From NCBI GenBank assembly GCA_014549065.1, contig JACDOX010000038.1, positions 4,346,112 to 4,410,111 on the forward strand: DNA of 64,000 nucleotides, in the 5' to 3' direction. The stretch's first letter is position 1; each line of letters opens with the position of its first letter. Source of the stretch: Cardinalis cardinalis (Eukaryota; Chordata; Aves; Passeriformes; Cardinalidae). Below the pieces are notes generated by a model that searched no databases, was not told the DNA's origin, and saw only the letters and a list, made by a program, of their open reading frames with translations. The translations under genes and the position numbers were made by a program. Shown in pieces: positions 1-12,905 of this stretch.

Positions 1-3000
1 ATAAGGTGCTCTCACAACTATCTTTAACAGGTATTTGGGAAAGAGATTTGCATCTTAGATTAATGTTGCCAAAATGGTAGTCCAAAATTTGGGCCTCAAT
101 AGTTTGGGCTTAAATAATTTGTTCTGGGTCATCATCTTTGTTCTCCTCCATTGCTAACTGCTGTGCCCAAGCACAGATAGGGCAGAGAAGTGGGGGTTAG
201 ACATGGAGAGTGTTTGCCTTCATTTGGTATCAGAAATAGTTTCTGAATTTGCAACAGGCTCAGGAGATTGCAATGAACGGATCAGAGCCAATCCAGTGCA
301 CAAATCAAGCAAATGTTGCCTATGCTCTTGCAGGCATCTGAGGGAGTTATGCACTGGCAACAGGAATATTTCTAAGTTTTTGATGACTTGAATGCTACTT
401 TGGAAAACATCAAATGTAAAGATTTATTGCTCTATCCATCTGTAGGTACAGGCACGGCCTGTTTCTAGCTTTGCCAAGAAATTCCAGTAGAGAAGAGCAT
501 GATGGAAATGCACATTAAAACACTGCCTGGCTTGTTTGCACATCTGTGTGTCCAGAACTGCCAGAATAACCAATTATTATTGCTTCTTGTAGCCATGATG
601 ATGCAAACCGAAATTTTGAGTAAAATCTGGGAGGCCCCTGCTGTGATGAGATGATGCATTTGCTGAGGCTGCAGTTCACTCATGGGCTGAGAAGAGCCCA
701 GCCACACCAGGAAAATAAAGCTCAGTTGACATTTTCCTGCTGGGACCATTTGCTTCCCCTTAGGGCTGCTGAACTCCAGAGCTTTTCTCTCTTCTCCTGT
801 AACAGCCATCTGTTAATAGCATGTTTAGCACATTGCACTGGGGACAAGAGGGTGACAGGGTGGTAGTTGAACTGTATATATGAGGAACACAGCAGAATCA
901 TGTGCTTCCTGCTCTCCAGAGCCTGATAACAAAACAAAACAAGAATGCCATTGAGAGCTGTTGTTGCAGTGGAACAAAGCATAATAAAAGCTCTTCAAAG
1001 AGCCATCTGGACTGTGCTAAGGATGCTGCTCCATGCTAAATGCATGTCTTTTGGCAAGCCCGTGTTATGATCAATGTCTAGGGTTCTTTGATCTTTTCAA
1101 GCAGACTCAGGCTGGAGAGCTGCACAAGTTGACAATAACTCTTGGAGATTATCTTGATGATAACCCTTGGAGGTTTGATTGCAGACCGTGCTGACCTGGT
1201 GTGAGAGGCCTGAGTGTGAGAGGAATGTTCTTAATGCCTTTTCACATATTTATTTTTTGCATTTTTTTGGAGGAGACTCTGTAACATATCCTTGTGTTTT
1301 TTCTATCCAAATGACTGGGTTTGGATGTGAGGCATGGGCTTGAGGAGGTTGGATGACAGACTACTCAGCATAGCAGTCAAAGTCATACAGACTGCAGTGA
1401 AGAAGAGGTTTTACTTCTATTTGTAAAGGTCAGCAGAAAGACAAATAGTAACAGAGAATAAATCATCCTATGGCTATTTTTCCTTCAGTGATGAAATCCA
1501 GTTACTCTATAATCCATGCCTGCTGAAAAGTGACATTTTAAGTATTATTGTACTCTTACTGTCTTGAAATCAATTGTCATAAGCATTTGTTGACAGTTCC
1601 TATTCCCTACAGCAGAAATAAAATAATAAATTATGTTTAAAGTCATTGCCCTTTTACCTTGGACTAACCCAACCATCCCCTGTGTTTTCCGCCAAGCATT
1701 CAATGTTGTGGTTCCAGTCCTCAGTGCTGTGAGACAGCTTTCTCATTCCTGCATTCTTGTGCCTCCCTACCATGAAGAACACAGACAAAGCCAAAGGAAC
1801 TAGAGTGGTTATGATATTCCCACTTCACAGCAGTTCTTGTCCTGCACACAGATTTCTTGGAGCTGCTGGCAAGGTGACATGCCCTGTAAGAAACGTTGTT
1901 CTGGATTTTTCAAGGGAAGCTGGAGTCAGGGCAAATAAATCTGAGGATCAAGAAGATTTGAGAAAATGTTTGTGCCTTTGAAAAACTTTTTCCTCAGATG
2001 GTTCCTCATTTCTGCCAAATGAAGTTCAGTGTTAATCCAAGTCCAGGTGTGTTGTCTGTGGGGCNGGAGAAGGCCTTGGTGGGAATGGTACATGTCCTGG
2101 ATGTGAAGAGCCAAGAGTTAAATGCATGCAGTCCCAATAGCCAAGTGTGAGAAAAAGATGATGCAGTTTGCCTCTTTGAGTTTGTGACATTGAAAGAAAT
2201 AAAAATAATTTCTCTCTTCTGGTCGCTTTTTAAGTGAAGCTGCTATACAAATCATGCAATTACTGGCTTTTTTCTCCAGACTGCTTTCCTTAAAGGGAGA
2301 CATTATACTTTCAGCTTTGAAAGACAAATATTAGTTATGAAATAAATACAACAAATTAAAAACATTATTAACATGAGAATTAATGAACCTAGAGCCCCTA
2401 TTACGTCTGTCAGACATCCAGAAACCCAAAGGGTATTTGCACTGATACGAGCCAGTGACCTGAAAAGATTAAGCATTACCAGCTAATTATGATGTCCTTA
2501 TAGCAGGGATCCTTTGCATTAATACTGAGACTTTCCCCTTTTTTTGTCACAGAGCTTATCTGGGCCATCAGAACTCCAATCTGTGAGTGTGTAGTTACTG
2601 CCTTTTCTATTCGCTGAAGAGTAAACCCCTGTGCCAATAATAGTAATTGCCTGTATGGGAAACAAACATCATGAGAGCACTTAAATGTATTTGTAACTAT
2701 TTCTAACTGTTGGAGGTGAAGAGAAGGAGCCAGAAACATGTGAGGAAGCAGCTGCTGTTGGCAGCCAGTCCCGTGTGCTCTGTGGGACACAGTCTGAGAA
2801 CCTCTGTGTTGGAGGAGGAGGCTGGGTTGCAATTGCAGCCTATGTTGAAAAATATTGCCTGCAGAGCTTTACCCGCTGAAATGACACCAGAGATAAGTAA
2901 GGAAAAGCTTTACTACAGAGTAAAGTAGTATTACTCAGTATTTAGTAATACTCAGTTAGTATTACTCAGTTTTGCACCTTCAGGTGTCTTGAAGCTTTGG

Positions 3001-3518
3001 TCTAGACTGTTTTTTAATCACAATTAAATTATATTTTCTAAGCTGACTGCAATGAATCCTCTCTGGGACAGCTGATGATTCCAGTAATTAAAAGAACCGT
3101 TGTGTTGGAACAGACCAAGCAAAGATTTCTCTGGCATGTAATCCTCTCTCCAGTATTGCCCCAAGATGGAAGGAAAGAATATGAGAAACAATACATACGG
3201 AAGGTGTGTCCTCCTGCCATACCCTTCATTCTTCCAGAGAAAGGAAGCTTAGGAACTCGAATAATCAACTGTTGAAATCCACCACGAACACACATTTGGT
3301 TTGTGTTTCACTCCACTGCTGGCAGCAGCAATTGCCTCTGTTGTCATTCAATTATCCTGGAAAATGTCAATTTTGATTAAATCTCTTGTTGCATTCTGCA
3401 AAGCTTTGCCCTAATCCCAGAACATTTATATAAGCTTCTGTGACGTTGCTGTTCCAGTCTGAATGTCACAGCGCTCCCTCCCTAATCTGGCATGCTCTGT
3501 GGCCTGGCACATCCCTGT
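1..3518. other. Non-coding stretch, no gene recognised
   Basis: The only ORFs are short (under 120 codons), overlap on both strands and resemble no known family. There are two small structures. One is an imperfect direct repeat of about 25 bp at 1135-1180 (ATAACTCTTGGAG followed by ATAACCCTTGGAG). The other is a repeat/hairpin cluster at 2927-2969, listed separately. I see no transposon signature here. Confidence 0.6.
2927..2969. repeat. Short inverted plus direct repeat cluster (AGTATTACTCAG)
   Basis: AGTATTACT (2927-2935) is followed after 8 bases by its exact reverse complement AGTAATACT (2944-2952). The 12-mer AGTATTACTCAG at 2927-2938 recurs exactly at 2958-2969. The cluster could form a 9-bp stem with an 8-base loop. 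It probably arose by local duplication; no function is evident. Confidence 0.7.
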
Positions 3519-4119
3519 TGTGCTGCTTTTGGCTGGGATAGAGTTAACTTTCTTCACAGTGGCTGGTGTGGGGCTGTGTTTTGGATTTGGGGTGAATACA
3601 GGGTTGATGATACAGAAATGTTTTTGCTATTGCTGAACAGGGCTTACACAGAGACAAGGCCTTTTTTACTTTCCTACTGCCACGTTGGTGGGGAGACTGG
3701 GGATGCATGGAAGGCTGGGAGAAGACACAACCAGGACTGGTGATCCCAACTGACCAAAAAGGATATTCCAGACTAAGTGACATCATGCTCGGTATATAAA
3801 GTGAGGGGAAGAAAGAGGAAGGGGGGGACATTTAGAGTGATGGTGTTTGTCTTCCNAAGTCACTGCTATGTGTGATAGGGCCCTGCTTTCCTGGAGGTGG
3901 ATGAACACCCGCCTTCCCATGGAAAGCAGTCAATTAATTCCTTGATTTGCTTGTGTCTGTGGCTTTTGTTCTCCCTATTAAATTGTTCTTAAGTCAACTT
4001 ACAAGTTTTATTTTGACTCCCCTCCCCATTCCACTGGGTTGAGGGGAGAGCAGGAGATTGAGAAAGCAGCTGCGTGATGCTTCATTTCCTTCATTTTAAG
4101 CTGGGCTTAAGCCACAACA
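3519..4119 (+). mobile_element. Solo LTR of an avian endogenous retrovirus, plus strand
   Basis: About 600 bp beginning TGTGCTGC and ending CCACAACA, so it keeps the TG...CA ends of an LTR. It closely follows an LTR family I recognise from many bird genomes, with a start of the type GGCTGGGATAGAGTTAA. A TATA box (TATATAAA, 3793-3800) sits before a GGGGAAGAAAGAGGAAGGG purine tract, and an ATTAAA polyadenylation signal is at 3977-3982. The 3' end is the family's GGGCTTAAGCCACAACA-type terminus. No primer-binding site or gag follows, and sequence after 4119 is unrelated, so it is a solo LTR. The exact start could be 3516 (TGTTGTG). No clear target-site duplication is visible. The family is often filed under ERVL or ERVK, and I cannot settle which. 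A second, inverted copy lies at 22039-22696. Confidence 0.88.
3793..3800 (+). promoter_or_regulatory. TATA box of the solo LTR
   Basis: TATATAAA lies mid-LTR, about 180 bp upstream of the ATTAAA signal at 3977-3982, which is the normal U3/R arrangement. It is the promoter core of the ancient LTR. Whether it still drives transcription cannot be told from sequence. Confidence 0.7.
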
Positions 4120-7045
4120 CATTTTCAGCAGGACTTTCGGGGTTAGTCACAAATCCTTGTAACTAGCATGAGGAAACCTTGTCAGTACTTCTTTTATCAC
4201 TACCTTAGGTCAAAACTATCTATTAGGAGGACTTTGAACCAAATAGGCTGTCCATTTTTTTTAGCAGGAACTTCTCTGAAAGAAGGCAGATGTCTATGAA
4301 CATGTGCATCACAGACCTTGTAGTTCTCCCTCTGCTGAATGGGAAAAGCAAATAGCAGACTCAGTAACAAAAGCCAATTCCCTACTCCAGAGGCAGGAGG
4401 AGTTCAGTGACGAGNACACAGACGCAGTTAGGAAGAAGATGGTCTTCTGTTTACGTATGTCTGGGGGACCATCTAACCAGTGCAAAACTAAAATGAAATT
4501 TATTACACTCAGCTTTCTTCAAACTAATNTTTTTACTTTAGCATGAGGAAAACAACACACAGGACTACATTCCTCCATTTTATTCTGATTCATGCATACT
4601 CAATCACCCTAAAGCTTTTTTGATAAAGGTGTTATCACTGTATGGAATGGATATTTCACGGGAGCAGTAACTCTCAGTGGGTCCCATAGCCCTAAGGCAT
4701 CTTCAGGGAACAATGCAAAAGATCAGAAGAATTGAGAATCCTTTAAAGAATGTTTAAAGAAGACCTTTCTATCAGGAGTGGATTAAAAATGTCCGTGGCC
4801 CAGCTGGTGGAACAGGAAACTGAAATCTGAAAACTGGTCTAGATAGGAGTGGGAAGGCAGACTGGATTTCCCAAGGTCCTTTGTAGGCTCCTTCTAGTTC
4901 TGGACTCAGCTGAGCATGTAATTGGCCTGCAATTTGAGCCGCTTTTGGAAATGCTGAACTTATTCCTGGAAGGTAATAGCAGTCTGTGCAAGAAGTGCTC
5001 AGCTAAACTCTACCTTGAAAATGTCTGGGGAAGGAAGAGGGTGCACTGAGAGCAAGAATTCTTTCCATGAAGTTTCCTAGAAGCTCTACAAGGCAGAGCT
5101 GGGAGGGGATGGGAACACTAACAAAGTAGAACAAGATTATAGATCAGTTGTCAGACTGACAAAAAAATCTTTCCTTCTTTGGACAGATTGTTTGCTGAGG
5201 ATCATTAAACATTTAGGACATTTTTTTTCTCTTTCTTCCCTTTTTTTTTTTTTTTTTGCAATTCCTTCCAGACTTAGTGATATAAATATGAAACACCATT
5301 ATGGCAAAATAATATCCCATTTGTTTTCTGAAGCCAATCTTTCAGTTCTGATTAGAGAGAAGAGGTGTTGGAATTTAATATATTCAGTCGCTCTGAGAGC
5401 AGACTGCTCTGTAGAGGCATTTCAAGGTCTCAGTAAACAAACAGANATGTAAACAGTGCTCCTGCCATTTAAACTTGAAGTTAGCCTTATATTTCCAGTC
5501 AAGGATGTCCTCAAGCTTAGCAGAGGAAGGAGAAGGAAAGAGGAATCCATCTCTTCTCCAGTGAAATCTGTCCAAATCTTGGAGCTATGTTCAGTGTGAT
5601 AAGGGCATTTATGTGCCCATTTTCGACTTCGGTGATTGCCAAATGGTCAAAATAGAACCATCATTTCCACCACCTACCTCATGATGAGTTCTCTATTCAG
5701 TGTCAGTAATGATTAAGTTATTTTTAGTAGTGAATGTAATTTTTTCTTATGCAATTACTACAGCAATACAGTCCCTAGAAGGAACAAGCCAGAAATGGGG
5801 TAGGATTATTTCTATCAGTATAAAGCATGGACATACTGAAATGGATATTTCTGTATCTCCATAAACAAAGTGATAGCATTGTGCTGATTTGGAGAAGGGT
5901 TTAAGTTGTATAAACATGGGAATCTGACCCAAATGAGTGAGGCAATAGAAGGAGGTGTTGGATGACATGGGAAAAATGGGAAAATGTAAAATCAGTACTG
6001 TCTTGAATGTAAAGAGAAGCTTGTATGAAAGTCAATGAATCACAGACATCAAGATGCAGGAGCAAGAGGAAGAGCTGATTGGAAAATCGGTTTTTTACTC
6101 ATATATTTTCTGGTAGAAAATGAACAAACCTTGAATAAGGATCATTGTTTGAGACTTTAACTGGAAAAAAATTGAACCACCTACCACATTTAAACAAATG
6201 CTGGCTGTCCCTATTGACAAACAATAAATGAAAACTGAACTAACATCTCTGCCCCCTACCTCTACTTTTGATGAGAAATGAACTTTTCCACAGAAATGCA
6301 TGTGGTAATAGAAAAAACCAAGGCAGGGGGACAGACCACAGTGAATAAAAAATTTCAGACACTTTGGGTTTTCCTTTCTGCTATGCCTCCTGAGGCTGGA
6401 CTGGTTGCTTCCTAATCTTTTTTGAGGTCCACGTCCAGAGCACAGTCTGGGCATTAGCAAACCCCTAAGGATCTTTTCTATGCTCCTGCACTGGATGTGC
6501 ACAGCACTTACACTCTAACAGGAGCTGTGCAGGCCCTCAGGAGCTTCAGAGACTCCATGAAACCCACAGCACAAACAAAGGTGCCTCAAAGCTGAGCTGT
6601 ACTTGAGCCTGGCAAAAATATTATTCCAGCATTTCCCAGTGATGATGCTGGTACTGAAGGAGCNCATCCTCCCATTGCAAACCCTTCTCTTAAGCTGAGA
6701 GCTTTCTAGTGAGCCTCAGGTAGGCCATATTGAGAATATATGGGCTAGTTCCTGCACAGCTAACATCCAGAAACAGGGTTTCTTTCCCANTTCTCTATAT
6801 TTTCTTACTACTGAAGTGAGATAAGAACCTCCAGAGGTGATCTGCTGCATCTGTGAACAAATTTTAAACTTTCTTCCTAACAAGCAGGAGGAAAGTCCTT
6901 TTAAGAAGATTCAACATAGTTTGCACTACATGTTTGCACAGCCAAACCCTGCTAAAGTAAATCCCACCTATATTGTTGCCTAACTCCTGGTGTTGCACTC
7001 CTTGGATTTACTAAGTCCATGTGTTGCACTCTATTTTCAAAATCA
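4120..7045. other. Non-coding stretch, no gene recognised
   Basis: Only short, unsupported ORFs occur. There is a T-rich tract at about 5220-5258 (a run of about 17 T after a shorter TTTTTTTTCTCTTTCTTCCC stretch). It has no adjacent transposon or processed-gene signature that would explain it as a retroposed tail. Confidence 0.55.
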
Positions 7046-7237
7046 GAAAAATGCTCTTCACACAGAGGAACAGGCTCCCCAAGGAAGTGATCCCAGCACC
7101 AAGCCTGACAGAGTTCAAGAAGCGTTTGGACAATATTCTTAGGCATTTGGTGTGATTCCTGGGATTGCCCTGTGCAGCTGGACTCGATGATCCTTGTGGG
7201 TCCTTTCCAACTCAGCATATTCTGTGACTCTGNGATT
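7046..7237 (+). mobile_element. CR1 LINE, 5'-truncated 3' end
   Basis: The segment contains the CR1 3'-region words TTCACACAGAGG, AACAGGCTCCCCAAGGAAGTG, AGCACCAAGCCTGACAGAG, TTCAAGAAGCGTTTGGACAA and GGACTCGATGATCCTTGTGG. It ends in the CR1 terminal microsatellite (ATTCTGTGACTCTGNGATT, 7219-7237). CR1 is a non-LTR retrotransposon that inserts 5'-truncated copies without a poly(A) tail, and this is one such dead copy containing no complete ORF. ORFs called over it on the minus strand are antisense shadows. Confidence 0.9.
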
Positions 7238-8416
7238 AACACAGTGCCCAGCCTCCAGGAGCCCAGAGCATTCTTCCCCAGCTCTGCGGCTCCACCACAC
7301 ACTGTGCAATAGACGCAGCCTTTTGGCCATCTCTGCAGTTGTCATCCCTGTCCCCCTGTGTTGTAGGGCCTTGTTCATGCATGTAGGTTGGATTTGCAAA
7401 TGTTCACATACCTCTGCTGACTTCCAGAATTAGAATTAACTCTGTTTTTTGTAAAGAGGNAAGGTTAAATGTTACACTTGCTACACCCAACTGGTGCATG
7501 CCATATTCCTGCTCCTCCTTTGCTCCCAAGTGACCCACCAGCCTGNAAGGGCCAGGTCTGAAATCCATGCTTACCAGCTGTGACCTCCCTCAGAAAGCTG
7601 AAAATCACTCCCCATTGCCAAGAGCAAGAAGACAGGCTGCAGCTTTGAGGCAAGCTCCTATTTACATAAGAAGAATAACCAGTTTCCTGCTATGTCAATA
7701 GGAGGCAGAAGCTTCTGTTGTCCAGCTAAAAGCAAAAATAAAAGAAGGTATTGCTTGGCTGTGACTGGGTCATAAACATCCTGCAAGCACTGCTGGTGAG
7801 CTGGGCAGAGCCAATGGGAAGCAAGAGCCCCCCATGCTCCCCTATCTCCCAACACATCTGTGCCCAGCAGGTGCGTGAAGCAAGAGAGGGCACTGGGCCT
7901 AATCTTCTTCTCGCAGCAACTTTACAGGATGGTGAAGTTATTCTTGGTCGCAGTACTGGTCCTGTGGCTTGTGAATGAGTAGTGCTCTGCAAGGATTCTT
8001 TTTTTATCACGTCATAGCTAATGGGGTGATTTCAGAGTGTTCTTGTATACAGTGGCTGAAGTCTTATTATGTATTTAAGTGCAATTACTGCCTTGGTTCC
8101 ATTCTCACACAGTANCTCTCCTCAGGACTGCATTTCCCCCATTCTGTTTTGTCATGTTTGCTAAGCAAAATCAGCAAGAGGCTAGAATTGTTACTAGCTG
8201 TGCAATAACCCTTTGGAGCTTAAGATTCCTGTAAATTTAGCTTCACCCCTCCCAGGTGTGAAATTGCTTGCTATCTCAGGTTGAGCGGGACCCTGGGAGA
8301 ACAGGGGGTAAGAAGAAACAACCAAGAGAGGTGTAAGACAATAATGACGGAAGAGGTGATGCAAACTAATTGGCACATGGGAGTAGTTAAAACAAGAATG
8401 AGGAAGACATGAGGCA
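7238..8416. other. Non-coding stretch, no gene recognised
   Basis: Overlapping ORFs of 60-95 codons occur on both strands, none with family resemblance. The GC-richer patch 7470-7900 has no repeat or gene signature that I recognise. Confidence 0.5.
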
Positions 8417-8469
8417 TACATATACATAGATATATATATATGTGTGTGTGTGTCTGTGTGTGTGTATAA
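8417..8469. repeat. (TA)n/(TG)n microsatellite
   Basis: Alternating ATACATATACATAGATATATATATATG passes into GTGTGTGTGTGTCTGTGTGTGTGTATAAG, a compound TA/TG repeat. It directly abuts the 3' end of the minus-strand CR1 copy that follows. The array probably grew from or beside the CR1 tail. Confidence 0.9.
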
Positions 8470-8614
8470 GAGAACCATAGACTTATAGAATAATTTGGGT
8501 TGAAGGGACCTTAAAGATGCTCTAGTTGCAATGTCCCTGCCATGGAGAAGGGACACCTTCCACTAGACCAGGTTGCTCAGATCTCCATTCAACCTGGCCT
8601 TAAACTCTTCTAGG
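8470..8614 (-). mobile_element. CR1 LINE 3' end, minus strand
   Basis: On the plus strand this reads as the reverse complement of a CR1 3' end. It contains AACCATAGACTTATAGAATAA (a decayed tail), then GGGTTGAAGGGACCTTAAAGATGCTCTAG, GACACCTTCCACTAGACCAGGTTGCTC and AACCTGGCCTTAAACTCTTC. It is truncated at its 5' end (right side here) and contains only 3'UTR. Confidence 0.92.
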
Positions 8615-10753
8615 CATATATATTTACATGTTTCTTCCCAGGGAATCTCACAATTTTAAGACAAATCTTGTGGACCCTACATGTTAATATGCCTCTGAAA
8701 GACTGACACAGAAGGCAAATCACTTTGGAAATATTACAAATGTTACAGAACAGCAACCTGGTAAATTGACAAGTCTGAGACAAATCCATAGTTTCTGCTA
8801 TAAGTTACTGATTGTCTTATATAGAAGGTACCCTATAATTCCAAGAGTTAAACTTCAACCAAAATACAGTCTTCAATATAACATGATTTTCTCTGGCCCA
8901 CCTCAACCACACCTGGAAGCAGGTTCCCAGCAATGCTTACTCTACAGGTAATTCCCAGCCTCTTTGAAATTAAAAGGTTGCTATAACAACACGATGCATT
9001 TGTTTCCATATAGCTTTCCTTTGCTTATTTCTCATCATCCCTTTTTAAAATATCAGTTGCCATAACAACAGAATATAGTATCTTAAGTGCACCTTTCATT
9101 TATATTTATATAGTATAATTAAATGTANGGGATTGGGTCAAGCTTTGGGTTGGTTTAATTCAAATCTCTTGCATGAAACATTCCAACACTCCCACTAGAA
9201 GTANGAGTAAATTCAGATAGGCCCAGATTTGCATTGACACTGCCTCTTGCAGCTGTAAATATACTTAATTTTTCAATGCCTCCATTGTTAATTAACTGTT
9301 GATGAGTCTTCTAAGTTATAAGCTATCAGCATGGTTCACTCTTTGGGTCTTTTTCTAAGCAGTGATTTCTATTAATTATAGTTATGTTTCTGTTCTTACT
9401 AGCTAAGCTGATAACTGTCAAAGGAATATGAGGCTTCCCTGAGTGAAGCAGAGAGCTGAAACAATCAGCCTGCTGTCTTGCTTTTTGAAGGAGACTGACA
9501 GGCAATTCTGGCTCTGCACCCAGGTTTTTTTCACCACTATAGTGGTATGACCCAAAATCACCTTGAAAAGAGAATGGTGTCTCCTCATGCAGATGGAGCT
9601 ATGTCCCTGAATTTTCTTTCTACACAGGAATATTCAGAGAAAGAGGTCATGATGAGCTGGAACAGAGCACCCAGCTCCCACATGCTGCTGTGCTGGCTGC
9701 AAAGTGCTGTGAGTGAGAGCAGCTCCAAGTTGCTTCATTCAGAACTGTTTGTCAGTGAGGTGAGCACCACCCTCCATGGGGACACAGCCCATATCCAGTC
9801 TGTTCCTTTTGGAGCTTGTGAATTCCCCAAGGACACATTACAGGGCTCACTCACCTAGAGGAGGACTTNGAGAGGGATAGCACAGGAGGAAGCAAGGAAG
9901 ACACTGTGGTAACTGCATCTTTCATTATGACTGTGGGGACAGTTACTATAAAAGGAAAGTAGTGATTTCTGATTTATGGCCAATATCAGTACTTTTTTCA
10001 TGGAGAATATTGTGTGATCTGGAGTGCCTGGAGTTAAGACACAGGGCAAAAGCTGTATGAAAAATGGGTTATGGAAATGATCTCTTTGACCTCCATGCTA
10101 ACTGTTAGTATGAGCATGAAAATAATCATGGAGGAAGGGAATAGTAAAAGATAGAAGTACTGATACTTTCAATTTTAGTCTTTTAACATTGACACAGAGT
10201 CATAAGTGCAAATTACTGCAATCACTGCTCTGAGTGACTAGGTCAGGTTGATGCTACACTATTCACACATCTTTAGAGAGAGCTCTGCTTTGGATACCAC
10301 AGATTATAAGGCACCACAGGCTATAAGCTCGCTGCATGACTATCAGAGACATCCAGAGTCCCTGCAAAATCCCAGCTGGAGCATTCTGTGATTATCAAAA
10401 TGCAAAGGACAGGTCTTTATTATTTCTATTCTGCTCTTTTTCAATAAGACAGTAGGGCTTTGACTGAGGTAAGCCAGGACTTCTACCAGCCCTTCAGCCC
10501 CTGCTTCAACAGTTTTCCATGTTCCCCTTGACACCTGCAGGTTTCCCAGGCAGCTGCAGTTCCAGCTGTTCAGCAAAGAGGGCAGATGAGGCACAGCTAC
10601 CCTCAGGAACACCCTTGGTCTNTTCACGCAACCATGGCATTCTGCCACAGGGTCATGGAATGGGGCATTTTGAGGATGCCTACACGAAACCCACCATTAA
10701 CCCCAAATGCCACCCTTGGGGTGTCTCTAGATAAAATGGAGTTATAAAAACAA

Positions 10754-10793
10754 CCCAGTCTTAACATGGACAGCCCAGTCTTAACATGGACAG
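10754..10793. repeat. Perfect 2 x 20-bp tandem duplication
   Basis: CCCAGTCTTAACATGGACAG occurs at 10754-10773 and again, identical, at 10774-10793. Identity between copies suggests a recent duplication or a polymorphic minisatellite. Confidence 0.9.
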
Positions 10794-12759
10794 CACTCAG
10801 AGAAGTAAGATCATCCTCTACAGGCCTGAAAATTTATAGGGATTTTTCAGACACTTACTTAGTACTTCTTTAGCTTCTACTAAACCATTCGAAATTGTAG
10901 GCACACCCGTATCCTTGTCAAACCTGTATTAGTCACACAGTACTTGGGCTGTAATGCTTTAGTGGGCACACCAACTGTTTATTCAGACTACACTGTGGGG
11001 TTGGTGCTTCCTTGCATCCACAGTGAGGTTGGTATTAGAGGATTACTGAGAAAACTACAAAGCATTCCCACCTCACTTCCCTGAGCTATTGGCAAGAACT
11101 CTTTCAGTAGCAGATTCCCTAACAAGACAGATGGATCTGTCCATTAACATGACGGTTACAGATCTGTGACTTCTTATTAATAATCAAAAAAAATTGTGTA
11201 ATATCCTCTCCTTCTCCCCCACACTAAGATTGCTAGGACCAAGTGCTCTTTCATCACTGTGGTTAGTACTTCTGCATCTGTCAAGCTGAGCTTGATCCTG
11301 GAGGTCATTAGCAAAGGGAAGCAGCTGTGTAATCAAGTTGTGCATTAATGATCTATGGCCATATATGACTATTAAATGGATGTAGGCATGCGCCAGACAA
11401 ATTAGGAGTTCAAAGTTTTCACGGGGAGAGACAGTGCAGTGTCTGCTGGTGCAAACCCCTGTTGGGGTACAGCAGGACGGTGTGGCTGCAGAGCTACAGT
11501 GCAGTGTTCTGTTCATCGCAAACTGCTTGACCAAATGTGCTTCGTTCTGACCACACACATTTAGAGTATTTGTCAGTCTTTTGTCATAAGACCATCTCTG
11601 CACTTTGAGTGTAATCCATGTCCAGCATGAGCAGGCTGCTCTTAAAGAGAAGGGGAGCCAGGAGTGGTGGGAGCAGAGCAGAAGGGACAGTGGCCTCGCA
11701 GCAAGATCACAGTCCCCCAGTACTGAAGCAAAGCAAGCAGAGCAAATCTAGTGAGGGTAACCAGGATCATCCTCCAGCTCAGCAATAGTAGTGACAAGCA
11801 AGGTCCAAAACCAAACCAAGAAGATAATTCAGCACATCAAGGTCAGGATTAGCAAGATATGAAGATCTATGTAAGTGTATTTACAGTAAAGCTAAGGAAA
11901 GAACAAGTGCAACAATTTAGATATGAATATGAATTTAGAAGCAAAGGAAATAGCAGAGCTTTTACTTGTCACAGCTATTCAAGATTAGGATGCTTTTCCA
12001 TCTTTTGAAATGCTGGTCTTTATTAGTGGCAGACTTTTCATCCCACTGCAGAAAGGTTCCATAAATAATGAAGAACCATTTGCCTGACAAATCTGAGTGC
12101 CGGCCCTCAGGCAGAAAGGAAAGCAGTGAAACCTACATAGTGAGAACTTCAGTGATGGGAGTGGCAGGCTGAAATCACTTTTGTTTCTGACATGGAGAGA
12201 AAAAAGCAAGTTCTCCTTGAATAGACTGTAAACCAGTTCCAGGAAAGTTTTCATGTTGCTATGGTAGACACCTGGGATATGTGTCACAACAGTTAGTGTC
12301 AGCCCCAAGTCCCTTGAAAAGATGAGCCACTGTGTTTGCACTTTAGATGCAACTGGAGGTGAATCCACCTGCTTCTCATGAGCNTGTGCTGGAGCTTAAA
12401 CACTCTTCATAGGCAAGTACCTCCTTCATGTAGAGGTGCCTATTTCAGCAGCACAGCTGAGCAACTGGTCACTTTTTTGAAAGATTGTAGCCCTGTGAAA
12501 GTAGACAAGAAGAAACAAGCATGCAACAAATCNAGGAAATATTTAAATTCCATAAAACTGATTAAATAAGTGAAGAAAGACATTTCATCCTGATTCTGCG
12601 AGCTGGTCAGTCATGCTGGGAAATGTGACCACTGTTTCCTAGGATTTGGTCTGTGGCAAGAAAGTTAAAGACAAGGAGAAACTGTTTATTCATGTGCTTG
12701 GTCTTCATATGTGTGGTCTATTTTTCTAGCCNAAGAACTTAAGGTATATATGTGTCCAC

Positions 12760-12792
12760 ATGCATATATCTATATATCTATTTATCTATCTC
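12760..12792. repeat. TATC-type simple repeat
   Basis: Interrupted TATATCTATATATCTATTTATCTATC. It lies just upstream of a CR1 remnant in minus orientation, the same arrangement as the microsatellite at 8417-8469. Confidence 0.7.
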
Positions 12793-12814
12793 AGATAGCT
12801 AAGGAGATCACAGT

Positions 12815-12905
12815 TTTATTGTGTTTGAAGGTACTTCAGAAGGTCATCTGGTCCACCTTTTAAGTAGGGTTAGCATTGAATTGAGGCTGGGTTGTAATAT
12901 ATTCT
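12815..12905 (-). mobile_element. Old CR1 LINE 3' end fragment, minus strand
   Basis: GAAGGTACTTCAGAAGGTCATCTGGTCCACC followed by AAGTAGGGTTAGCATTGAATTGAGGCTGGGTTG matches, with many differences, the reverse complement of a CR1 3' end from a subfamily with a 'GGTCATCTGGTCCA' core. The boundaries are approximate because the copy is old. Confidence 0.7.

Larger units (their letters stand above)
8615..12806. other. Non-coding stretch with one small tandem duplication
   Basis: No recognisable gene. The longest ORF (139 codons, minus strand, 11184-11603) has no domain I know. Two adjoining exact 20-bp copies lie at 10754-10793 (listed separately). A TATC-rich simple repeat lies at about 12760-12792. 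Confidence 0.55.

Noticed and set aside
5220..5258. T-rich run as the reversed tail of a retroposed gene
   Set aside because: No gene-like sequence or reversed AATAAA follows on the right side, so a simple low-complexity tract is more likely.
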